Both the position numbers and the translations under genes were made by a program. The notes beneath the pieces were generated by a model. That model was not told where the DNA came from, did no database searches, and saw only the letters and a list, made by a program, of their open reading frames with translations. Shown here one piece after another: positions 11,416 through 22,400 of a DNA stretch of 64,000 bases (positions are counted from its first letter, which is position 1; each line of letters starts with the position of its first letter). This DNA is from Ptychodera flava (lineage: Eukaryota; Hemichordata; Enteropneusta; Ptychoderidae), in NCBI RefSeq assembly GCF_041260155.1, contig NC_091929.1, positions 30,431,462 to 30,495,461 of the forward strand, read 5' to 3'.

Positions 11416-12133
11416 GGGTGCCAGCCTGCATCATCAGAGATTGTATATTCTAAACAAAATTATGCAAACAATGTAGAATGGAAAAAATCATGGTTATTAA
11501 TTTATTCAACAACAAAAGAGACAAAACTGAGAATTTTTTCCAATTTAAAGTTATGCACCACATTTTAGCTACAAACTTGTTTCTATATAAAAATAAGATT
11601 AAGGATACCCCACTCTGTTCGTACTGTAATTCAGAAGAAAATATAGAACACTTCTTTGGAATTGTCAAGAAGCTAGCAACTTTTGGGCCTCTTTCCAGTT
11701 ATTCTTTCACAAAAAAGACAAATCATGCTTTAGATTTGACATGTAAAGATGTTGTTTTTGAAGTACTACCACATAAAGGGAACGAACTTTTAAACCTCTT
11801 GTTGTTAATAGCAAAATATTATTTGTATTCCAATCGTTTTTTGTGCAAAACGCCATCCTTTCCAATCTTCCTAGAAAAAGTAAGACATGTCCTTTTCACA
11901 GAAAGAAGTATTGCAAAAGACTGGAAAGATGGAAAGCTTTAGATTGAAATGGCAAATCCTTTTACCTTTTTTTGAAGTGACTCTTTAAATTCCTTGGTAT
12001 TTTTTTTTGTAAAGACAGTGCCATTTTGTTGTTTTTTTGTTTTTCCTTCCTTTTGCCTCCTGTTTTTGTAGTCTCTCTGTTTTGTACGTTGTTCTTGTGT
12101 CTTGTTTATTTGCAATAAAAAAATATGGAAAAA
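11416..12133 (+). mobile_element. 5'-truncated L1/Tx1-like LINE 3' end
   Basis: The insertion encodes the extreme C-terminus of a LINE ORF2. FQFKVMHHILATNLFLYK is followed by the zinc-knuckle-like C-x2-C...H...C segment beginning CSYCNSEENIEH at about 11617, which is characteristic of zf-RVT tails of L1/Tx1-type elements. The upstream residues (VEWKKSWLLIYS) lie in another frame, so there is a frameshift near a T run at about 11533. This copy carries a further indel after IEHFF. A T-rich 3' untranslated part, an AATAAA at 12114 and an A-rich tail follow. The left end is a 5' truncation. It is the same event as 54499-55218. Confidence 0.86.
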
Positions 12134-12149
12134 AAGTATGCTAACACTA

Positions 12150-14601
12150 AAACTAACCCTACCCCTAATTCAAAATCCCTCCACAAGTTGTTTTTGAAGT
12201 GCTTCTTCCGAGGAAAGTCCGTGATTAAAGTGATTTCCAGGTATGAGGGGCCAATAAAGGAACTCTTGCCGCCCCAAGTTTACGGGCATAAAAATCACAA
12301 CACAATAAATTGAATCAATAGACTCTGCTTTGATCGTTGTGTGAAGGCAGTAGGCCAGCCAGTAACTGCTGTTGACTTGGAGAAAAGCCAAGCGATTGGG
12401 CCAGTCCGCAGGGAAGTCACAATAGACAAACAAACAAACAAACAAAGGAATAAAGAAAAAAAGAAACACTATCTATAGACAAATATATAGACACACGAAC
12501 AAATACATAAATAAATACAAGAGAAATAATGAAATTGAAGAATAATTGAGATAATTGACTGTACAACACTGAACAACGTATAAATCATAGACCCTAGAGC
12601 GAGAATAAACAAGGTATTGTTCTTGACAGAGCGATTCGCCCACTGAGATGACCGTCTGAGCATGCGTATCGAGTTTAGCATTTATGGCCAGGAGCGGAGC
12701 ACAAGCAAGTGACCTCTATGACCATAACGTCATTATTCTGTAGTCATAGGTATGTCTAAACTATTGTTCTGAAACCTCCCACCCTCCCACTAATTGTTAT
12801 TCTAATGTCTATGACTTTGAGAGAAAGTTGGCATTTTACTTGTGATAGATTGATTTGTAACTGTTTCACTCTTGAACATTACCCGTGCCTGTATGCAACA
12901 TGCAGTGTTTTCATTAGCAACTGGCAGCCGGTAAAGTTAGACGGCAATAACAACATTTTCGTCCTTGTGATTTTGGGGAAAATTACATGGCACTGACGTC
13001 GATAACGATTTCGTAAAAACTCAAAGCACTTTATGAAGTTAAGTTACAGTGGTCAAATTGAAGAAAATATCAGTTTTAAAACTACTTTCTTTTTTATTTC
13101 CTGGAAACGACAAGGTTTCTGGTGACCTAAACAATCGCCTGTTATCGAGGTACGACAATCACCAGTACGAGCCATTTCATTATGTTGATTTTTTTTTGAA
13201 TTGGGTCGTAAGGGTAAAATGTACCTCGGGAACAAATATTTGGGATTCTCAAAGATTTACAATCGTTTTCTGATCTATCACTCGTGGCGGCTCATTTTAA
13301 ACTCCAGGAGTAGTACACTTTTCACGATCTTAGGTTTTTTCCTAAAACGGATTTTTTCCAAAGAGAGTTAACTGGGCAGATGGTGGCCATTTTGAATTTC
13401 AAATATCTGTAAATGTTAGACAATTTGTTTCTCTTGTGGCAAACTTTGCACGGTGACCTCTGACTTTCATTGGTGATTAGGATAGGGAATTTTTGAAAGT
13501 TTCAATTAGGAAAGTTGGGGCAAAAGTTTAAGTCTTTCACTTGCGAGGCGAATTGCACTACCGTGATAGGCTCTGTCATTACTTTCTGTTATTAAGTCTC
13601 CGTTTCTGACGTACAATTATCCTTATCGTCCTGAACCCAATCGTTTCAGATAATTCCAACAAGTATCATCAGCGTTAATGAAGCTTAGTCACTAAATGAC
13701 AATAGTTTTTATTGAAAGTGTAACTTGTCAATTCCTGGTACTAGCATAAAAGTTTTTTTTGTGTCATGAAGATTAACAATTTCTATGTTAAAAATACCAC
13801 AACAGTGTTGAATACAATGTCGACTTACATCGTGCAAAGCTGTCTACCTGCAAAAATAAACTTTTATATTTACGAGGTCTAGTTTGAAAATCTTCTTTCA
13901 TTTTGCATTCCTGGAATTCCCACGACGTCGACGCGGCGTGGCGCATTCCAGCATTAGGTCTTTCGTTTTTGTTTGTTTCTGGCCTTAAAGGGAGGGTGTC
14001 GTCGGAACTGGACGTGTGCGACGTCGACTTTCTTGTTTACAAACAATGTATTTCATGCATGATATCTACATGCATCACTTCAACATAGCTGCAAAATTTA
14101 AATTTTACTATATTCACTGCTAACAAACATATTTTAAATTTCATCAGTCGCCAACGTACCCTAGATACAGTGTTTACATCGGTCGTAGGGGTCCCTGGCA
14201 ACCTTTGAGTAGACACCCTCCCTCTAACTTTACATCGGTAGTTGTTATTGTGAGCTATCCAGAACAATAACAAACAAAAAGGATACATCATTTCATCAAC
14301 TTGTGAGAGATGCTAGATAAGCTAACTCTAATTTGAAGTTCCTTGCCACGGCTTCCCCATCGTTATGTGAAGGATGATTATGAGTCGACGCTGTAGAGAC
14401 CAGTTTACAAGCATGCATTCAACAGAACCACAGTTTCTCAATGACGAAATCAACCCTTTTGCACGTTTCCGATTTTTATAAGTTTTACCTCCATGTAACA
14501 GTCTCTTATACATTCGCTGTCTGTTCTCACAAATCGGATGCTCAGCTTTTCGGACTGAGATAATGAACTCACTTTGCCAAACGATGTAAATTAGTGTACT
14601 G
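12150..14601. other. Unit spacer upstream of promoter-like region, no gene seen
   Basis: Shared landmarks are CTTGCCGCCCCAAGTTTACGGG (about 12268), a (CAAA)n stretch (12427-12446), CTGAGCATGCG (about 12656), a TAACGTCATTA stretch (12725), GGAAACGACAAGGTTTCTGGTGACC (about 13102), GACGTCGACGCGGCG (about 13923) and GGCCTTAAAGGGAGG (about 13981). None codes for a conserved protein. Their persistence in all units may reflect recent duplication rather than function. Confidence 0.55.
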
Positions 14602-14636
14602 TGACGTCATGGCGTAGCAGATTCTGGTATGTAAAT
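14602..14636 (+). promoter_or_regulatory. CRE palindrome and octamer-like pair upstream of copy 2
   Basis: TGACGTCA at 14602-14609 is followed 19 bp later by ATGTAAAT at 14629-14636, a one-base variant of the POU octamer ATGCAAAT. The pair, with the intervening GCGTAGCAGATTCTGG phrase, occurs upstream of exon 1 in all four units where that region is visible. Binding is inferred from motif resemblance only. Confidence 0.4.
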
Positions 14637-14849
14637 GAAATGATTTGTTCCGAGCTTATCTTTATAACAAAAATATTATCCAGTTCATAGACTTAAACAC
14701 GGAAATCGCACAGTCTGAAATAGAGGCCCATGTATGGCGATAGGAGTTCAGACGAGAGCTGACCTACAGATGTAATTTGCATATAATGCACCTTCAGGTG
14801 TTTTTGTTACATTTATTCCTTGTTATTACTATTGAAAAGATGCTCTGTT

Positions 14850-15250
14850 GGTGTGACTCAGTATGTGCAATATGTAGTGTGTAGTATAGCACAGAATGTG
14901 TAATGTGACAGTGCAATGTGTGGTGTGTAGTGTGCGAAGGAGGAGCAATTGAAACAGAAGTTGCAATGTGCAGTGTGACACAGAAGGTACAACGTAACAC
15001 AAGGTGCAATGTGTGGTTTGACACAGGGGCAATATGCAATGTGTGGTTTTACACAGGGGCAATGTGACACACGATGCAGAGTGTAGTGTGATACAGGTAC
15101 AATGTGTAGTGTTTAGTGTGACACGGAGATGCAATGAAACAGTGCAATAAGTAGTGTAGTGAGATACAGAAGAATCAATGTAACATAATGAGCAATGTGT
15201 AGTGTGACACAGAAGCTGGTGTTATGTGACACACAAAGCGCAATGTGTCT
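14850..15250. repeat. Degenerate GTGACACA/GCAATGTG minisatellite before copy 2 exon 1
   Basis: Irregular reiterations of words such as GCAATGTGTAGTGTGACACA, separated by AGAAG or AGGT. It ends about 125 bp before the ATG of exon 1. Counterparts precede exon 1 of copies 3, 4 and 5 with different internal arrangements. The long minus-strand frames rich in CHTTHCT residues are translations of the repeat. Confidence 0.88.
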
Positions 15251-15376
15251 GCGTGTTTTCACTAGTATCATTGGGATCTAACTAAGTGAAAATCAATGAA
15301 TCTAGAATGATTTGCATATAAAAATAGTATCTTATCAGTGAGTTCTCATGATATTTTTTTATTTCTTCAGTTTGAC

Positions 15377-15499
15377 ATGGATTCTCTTATTGGGGCGTGT
15401 TGGCGTTGTGGCCGTGCAGGGACTGTCAAGTGTCCGCAGTGTGATTTTGGGCTGTACTGTCGTAGAAAGTGTATGAAAGAAGACAAGTTTAGACATGAG
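15377..15499 (+). CDS. Copy 2: exon 1, MYND finger 1 (seven of eight ligands)
   Basis: Forty-one codons starting at an ATG in a good initiation context (gacATGG). The peptide holds C8-x2-C11-x7-C19-x2-C22-x5-C28-x3-C32-x7-H40, and the missing eighth ligand is Cys44 from exon 2. The 3' end is GAG followed by a GTCAGT donor at 15500, phase 0. A TTTCTTCAG acceptor ends 6 nt before the ATG, so a further upstream, probably non-coding, exon is likely. The 808-bp intron to 16307 ends in a TTTCAG acceptor. This exon is intact, but exon 2 of this copy carries two frameshifts. Confidence 0.85.
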
Positions 15500-16307
15500 G
15501 TCAGTATCATAGTAGTCTAAAATTCTCTTAAATTGTAAATCCTTCGGTCAACTCTTTAATTGTAAATCCTTCGGTCAAGACGAAGGCCGTTTGCTTGATG
15601 TGCGAAGGCCGCTCATCTCTGGCTTCAATCCTTACCATGGCGATTGATTATATAATATGAATGTCCTATTTGTAAGATTACATTAAAATAAAATGTAATG
15701 CATTTTAAATCTATGCCCAGCAAAAGTAAAAGTAGGTTGGTCAATCAACATGGATTCTTAGTGCTGAGATTGAGCACAACACTTTCATGGCGAGGGGAAC
15801 GACGATAACAACTTTGGGGTTGTTGGAATAAATAGAAGCTGCTGCACAAAGAGAGTCATGAAAGGCAGTTGCTCTTGCTTTTGAAAGACTTCAGAGACAG
15901 AAAGTTGAAAAAGTGAAGAATTCTGAAAAGAAATTAGCTCTACAAACTCCTCAGATATGCCACACATTTAAACCACATATTTCATATATCCTAAGTTTCG
16001 ACCACTCACTCTTACAAGGTATAATGTTACGTCCTTAGCCTTTCTTTGTCAAGTGGCGTAGTGGCCACCACTACTCTACTGATTAATTAGAAGTCAAAAC
16101 TATTTGTTGTAAAACTCTTAGGAAATTACAGCATTTGTTAGAGATTAAGTCTGTTCTGTATTGAAAGATAGAGAAGACGGGGTGGTGCACAAGACATGCC
16201 ACGCCATGGCATCAACTTTTAGGTTCGTCAGAGATTCTTGAGAAGCTCTTTGAGTTTTAAGTAGGCTACTGGTTTTATACACAGTCACATTGTCTTGTCT
16301 ATTTCAG
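15500..16307 (+). other. Copy 2 intron 1 (808 bp)
   Basis: GT-AG intron at phase 0, with donor GAG|GTCAGT and acceptor TTGTCTATTTCAG. It represents the uninterrupted form of this intron. Copy 5 is almost the same length (804 bp), while copies 3 and 4 carry insertions of about 4.3 and 2.2 kb. AGAGATTAAGTCTG at about 16140 marks the site occupied by the inverted-repeat element in copy 4. Confidence 0.85.
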
Positions 16308-18087
16308 ATCGAGTGCAAATTTGCAATGAAAGTTCATGAATGCGGGCACTGTCACAGGAAAACATCCTCAACAAAACGATGCTCTGGTTGTTCAGTGGAA
16401 TGGTACTGTGACAAGGACTGCCAAATGAAAGACTGGAGAAAACACAAGATCAAATGTTTAAATGTACAAGATGATATCGTCCAACTCTCTCAATTTCCGG
16501 ATGATAAGGCCCAGCTTGCAAGGGTAGACTATGTCCCAAAATACGTTGGCGTCTATTACTGGGGTAACTCACCAGCAGTTGATCTGTTAAAACTACAACA
16601 GAACGAATGGATTGGTGGCGATTACTCTGACAAATTGTCTCTTCTTCTTGCTGGGGTAGGAGACCTGAGAAACGTCATCAAGACTGTAGCCTCTCTTCCA
16701 AAAGAGTTTAAAGGTCGAATTGAATTCAACTTGAATGACTGTGATGCTCACGTACTGGCTAAGAACGTATTGTTCTTGTATATGATGTTCACCGCAGATG
16801 ATGTCAACTACACGTCAGACACCTTGGTTCAATTATGGTATTCATTGTGCATCACTGAAGAACACAACCAGAGTTGGCAAATGCCCTCAAAGAATTAATG
16901 AAGATTGACGAAAAGATGTTGGCAAAAATGACGTCAGATAAGCTAAATATTTCAGTAAATAATCTTAAAGAGTTGAAGACTGTCTGGGCTGCTTGGTTGA
17001 CTTCATCAGAAAGGGGTGGGCCTGAGTCCCATATCCGCGATCAATTCCAAGCCATGAAAACGATCTACCCGGATACCGAATCTGCATGGTCAATTTATAT
17101 TGGTGGCGTCCCTGAGCGCCATCGCGAATCACTGCAAGAATGGTGGGAAACTGGTATGATGCTGTCGTCTGCCGAAAGAAAAGTAAACCAGACGGTTTGT
17201 CAAAATGTTACACTGTTGATCAAAAATCCTCTTCATGACAAATCGCTAATGATGCAATTATCAGACAATTCACAGACAAGGTTTATAGCTCAGATGTTCA
17301 ACCAGGAACCACTGATATATACTATTGGCTCGGATATATCCCCATTTTGTGGTTGGGATTACTTGGAGGCCAGTTCTCACTGTGGTGCAAATTGCGTTGC
17401 ACAAAGGTACAGTACCTATATATCTCATTTGATGAATAGTTTCACATGTCACTTGAAGGCTGGTCATGCGTTTTCCCGAGTTCTTCTTGGTAGCTATTTT
17501 CAGCTTCAAGATAAGTTCGAATTGAACAAGTATGATCGTATCACCACATCCAATCTAGCTGATTATTACGGTTTGCCAGCTATCCTGGATTTTTTCAAAC
17601 CATTTTTAAACAGTTCAAATTCTAATGCAGTTATCATCACAGAACTGATGAATTGGATAGACTTTTTGAAGACCACAGACCCAAATCCAATTCCTAAAGA
17701 CTATTTTATGGGACCTTTCCAATTTCAATCTGCCGTAGCAAAGGACACAGGTATTCCGTTCAGCGATTTGGATTCTACGTCTCGACGGCTGCGTACAAAG
17801 AGTATCATGACATGGTGACACCATTGATAAAGTATCTCAGAGCAGTTTTCCTGATGCATCGTATCAGGAAGTCTGGAGAGCTACCTAGACGGAAGGATAT
17901 CCCAAAATTCAAGGACGTCTTGGAGCATGATGGACTCAAGCTGCGTGATTTCAGGCTCGAGCTGAACCGAGTAATGCCACACAAATGGAAAATAAATAAA
18001 CGACGGGTTACCCAGCTAAATGGTTATGAGAGAAATTTAGAGTGGACTTTCTCTAAGGTACAGCGTGACGATGATGAGAACAAGTGA
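16308..18087 (+). pseudogene. Copy 2: MYND/DUF4470 gene, exon 2, two frameshifts
   Basis: The exon is 1780 nt, exactly two short of the 1782 nt of copies 3 and 5. One T is missing from GAGTTTGG at about 16874, changing the frame after HNQS. A second T is missing from GATTTTGG at about 17767, changing it back after PFSD. Between and beyond these points it is nearly identical to copy 5 (finger 2, DUF4470 with LLLAGVGDLRNV, C-terminal RRVTQLNGYERNLEWTF). Both lesions are single bases in short T runs, which fits young inactivation or consensus error in a repetitive assembly. As written the gene would give a truncated protein of about 238 aa. Confidence 0.87.
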
Positions 18088-19089
18088 ATATCTTTAATGC
18101 AAACTCCGAAAGACCTAGACTAAGACAAGTATCTGATGATATGTTTGATTGGTGAAACCTATTTATTACCTATGTCCACTACTTTAGTGTACTGAACAGC
18201 CTCAGTGATTGAAATGGCGGTGTATTTTCCACATTACTCTAAGAATGTGTGTGAGAACATATGTACGTTGAAGACCTGTCTAAAGTCCTTTAACCATCCG
18301 TCTGAGAATACAGGGCCAAACATAGAATCTCGAACAACAATGTTGATAGACAACATTCTCGAAGTTAGAGATGATTTAATTTCTCATGATCATATTGGGT
18401 GACCGAACATCCTAAAAGTTTTAGGACTAAAAGAGGTAATTGCGATGGCATTGACCTCAAGCAGCCAGGAAGAGTTTGTATTCATCAGCTGACCGTGAAA
18501 TTAGCGTCATGCTTCTTCAAGAGATGTTCACCTTCACGTGTTGACATAGTTATATATCATAGACAGCAGAGGGGGCGTGAACTGTGCCTCAAAATACTAT
18601 GGATAACAGAGGATTGACTTATAACTTTGAAGCTCCTGTCGAGGGTCGCGTACATTTCATGTTCGATGATGGTATTTGCTGAACTGTGTTGTAGTGTATA
18701 AGAACTTGGCCTGGACAAATAGTATTTCTCCTGTAAGAAGAATAGTCACCACTCCTTAAGCTGTACCTTGTGTGGATTTTAAGTATCTTGTTTTGACTGT
18801 AAATCAAAATTTTTGTGTCTTGTTTCACTCCCAAAATAATGTCAAGGAGGAAGAAGAAAATGTACTTGCTTTATAGAAAAAATGCTAATATTATCAAAGA
18901 CGATTGTTCCTTCAATTAATTATGTGAAATCACGTGGCTCGCTCTGTAATCAATCTTAAAATTCACAATAGTGAGTGCAGTTGATCCCATTAGCATTTCA
19001 CAAGGGTATTTGCATTATTGTGCCGATTATCTTAGGAGATCATTTGCATAAATGTGCGTTTAAGGTCATGATTTGTGTTATATTCGTTG
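18088..19089. other. Unit spacer downstream of copy 2, no gene seen
   Basis: Same landmarks as the spacer after the other copies. The Penelope target site is empty near 18170 (CCTATGTCCACTACTTTAG). No conserved open frame. Confidence 0.55.
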
Positions 19090-19470
19090 CTTTGGTACCT
19101 GAAAGGTACATTTTGTTATTGAAAATTTAAATTAACAAAAGAGTTTCATTAGATCAAAATTACTAATGTACATGCCATTAAATATGCAAATTAGTAATTA
19201 GCAGATGTAAAAATGCTAGATGACTTTCTTTAGTATTATATATCATAGTATCTTCAACGTACATAGCATGTTTCATCAAATTTGGTCGTCTATCCAGAGA
19301 TATTTGCATAATTAAGAAATTTCGTTAATTGTACAAATAAGTTATAAGCTGATGTAAAAATGCTAAGCCTTTCTTGAGATATCACGCCGTCAGACAGACA
19401 GGCAGACAGTCATAGAGACACAGAGACAGACATCAGTAAAGCATTAACTCACGTTTGTGAACATGCTGAT
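19090..19470 (+). repeat. Shortened 95-150-bp repeat block with CAGACAGG tail
   Basis: Same family as 8110-9035 but with fewer monomers. GGTACCTGAAAGGTACA leads in, and TGAGATATCACGCCGTCAGACA with CAGACAGGCAGACAG at about 19395 ends it. The terminal hairpin is partly lost. Confidence 0.58.
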
Positions 19471-22400
19471 CGTTTTAGTTTGAAGCCAGTTTTCATTTTC
19501 ACGAGCCACCACTTTGTCATTCCTACATTATTCAACAAAGACCAGGTGTAACATTGCCACATTAGCTGTGAGCACGCGTCGACAGAGGTTTTTTAACCCC
19601 TTTCAAATCCCCTCCCATAGACCAAAAGCGTAACGCCTTCCGCATCCCCTCCCCGATGAATCGGATGTTTGAAGGTGACCTTTAGTAATCAACTTGACCC
19701 ATACTAACAAATGCCAGCAGATGTCGCTTCGTGTGATTTACTAAGCCTGTTTACAATCTTAATTTTGAAGTAACCGTTTGTCTTGTGTTGCTATATGCTA
19801 CTCTAATTAGAAATTACCGCTGGTTGACATTCACTCAGACTTCAAGTTGAATGATCCTGTCCATTAATATATTCCGACCTATCTGTATTTAATTAAAGCT
19901 GTATGCTAAGTCATCTATACATATTGATATGTAGATTTGAAAACTAATTAAGATATGAACTTTCTAGGCAGAGGTAGAACAGAGTTGAGAGTAAAGTAAA
20001 GTATAGTAGGGCAGAGTTGAAGATTTAGAAGTTGTGTCTTGACCGTACCATTGCTGTTTAGTAATAACGATCTACAGTGGTGCTTACAACCGAAAACACT
20101 GTGTGTCGGCTCACATACAAGGAGAAATCGCATTACAATCCCAGTCCGGTACCTCAACCCAATGATCGTAAAGGAAGAGACGTTATACTTGCATTGAACA
20201 CATGGTGGAGAAGCCAGGTATCCAGGCGACCTCAATAAGAAGTACTGGCAAACCATAGCAAAAACGACCAGCATGGAAGGCTCAAATATTTTCAGAGAGC
20301 GGGAACTTCTTTTCCTTCAAGTTGGAGAGTATCAAATATGAGAATTGACAACTCTTGCAAAATAAACACAAGCTGCTATCTATGCGGATGCACAGATGCA
20401 CATATACTGATATTATGAGGAAAAATGAACCGACGATGTTCGAAAAATTTGCGATTGATAAAAAGTTAACTTTACAAAGTGTTAAGAACATTAGAATATA
20501 TGAATCTAGCAAATGTTGATTTGAAAGTTGGTTTTCTTCGACATTTTGAAGTTATGTTAATGGTCCCAGAACGACGTTGACAGTTCGTTTCAAGGATAAG
20601 TGGCTTGTTGCAGTTATTTATACCTGTATATTTTAGTGAGACGACTGCTTCAGAGTATAAATGTATCTACATAAAAGGATTTTCAGAACCAAAAATGTGA
20701 AAAAAAATCAATTTTTTTTAGAAATGTGACTAAAATTTACCGTATTTTATCCAAAAATAGGTCAACGTGGCAATTTTGTCGTAAGTAGGGCCAATATCAT
20801 CACTTTTTACATAGAATAGGATTTTCGAAGTTGAAAATGTGAACAAATGAAATTTTAATAAAATTTACCATTTTCACCATAAATTGGTCAAAATAACAAA
20901 TCTGTCTCGATTGGGGTCAATAAGACTACATTTTTCCGAATCAGCACCGCTCTTTACACTGAACAAGCTTCTCAAACTTTCAACTAAAATTCTGATTGAG
21001 CTTTCGATCCATCTCTTGCAATACTAGCATCCTATCGTTTCGATTATTGAACAAATTGATCGTATAACGGCGCCCTCTATCGTCTAATAGATATGACATC
21101 GAGCGATAATATTCAAGGACAGTTTCTCCATTGGTATATGAGCAAGGAATGATTAAACTTCCAAGATGCAGCCAAGTAACAACAGTGAAAATATACTCGA
21201 CGCTACACGCTTGAAAATGAGAGCCAGCAGAACACGCACACTTTCCTGGAACTAACATTCCGCCTTGGCAAATGCATTATAGTAAAACTTTCTCAAGGGG
21301 TGCAAGCTTGGCTACCTTCTGGGTCTATCGCCCATCCACTCGGTAGTGAATTAGGCCTTGCTTTCAAGAGTTGAAATTCGCGTGAGTGATTTAAAAGAAA
21401 GCGTAGCTTGCACTCCTTGAGAATCGTATCCTTCACAGTATTTGTCCTATCATACTGTTAATTCGGGCAGAATGTACATGCTGTTCTGGCTATCATTTTA
21501 AATTTGATGTTTTGTTTATTGCTTTATTTCAAACAAACATACATCGTTATTTTCAGCTAAATTGTTATTTACTCCACCTATATATGTAATCGTTAACAAA
21601 CAAACAAAGAACGAGAAAACTTCTGAAACTGAGCAGCTGTGGTACAGCAACCAGCATATTTTATTCGCCGGACCAGTGTACATTTGCCCCGGAGGAAAGA
21701 GTTCCTTATTAGGCCCCGCGACAAAATGTTTTTCATAGGTAGGATATACAACACTTTTAAGTATGCTAACCCTAAAACTAACCCTAACCCTCATTCAAAA
21801 CCTCTATAAAAGTTGTATTTCATGTGTCTCTTCCAAGGAAAGTCCGTGGTTAAAGTGATTTCAAGGTATGAGGGGGCTAAGGGAACTCTTGCCGCCCCAA
21901 GTTTGCGGACATAAAGATGACAAAACAGTAAATTGAATCAAAATACTCTGGCAGACTATCGCGTAGATCTAGGCAAGCCAGTAACTGCTGCCGACTTGGA
22001 GAAAAGCCAAGCGACGGGGCCCAGTAAGCAAGGATTTCACAAAGGACAAACAAACAAACACACAAAACAAATGAATAAAGAGAGAAAGAAAGTATAAGAA
22101 AGAAACACAACATAAAGAAACGGATAAATACATAAATAAATACCAGAGAAATGTTAAAATTGAATAAGAATTGAAATAATTGACTGTACAACACTGAACA
22201 ACGTAAGCCAGGTATTGTTCTTGAGAGAGCCATTATCCCGCAGAAACGACCGTCTGAGCATGCGTAACGAGTCGAACATTTATGCCTGGCAGAAAGGCCC
22301 CTTCCCCATTTTGACGACTTCTACAGAGCGGAGCACAGGCCAGTGACCTATATGACGATAACGTCATTATTCTGTAGTCATAGGTATGTCAAACCTCCCA

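Noticed and set aside
21770..21795. Telomere-like CTAACCCTAACCCT words (also near 12163 and 39004)
   Set aside because: Only two or three imperfect units, part of the shared spacer and not an interstitial telomere array.
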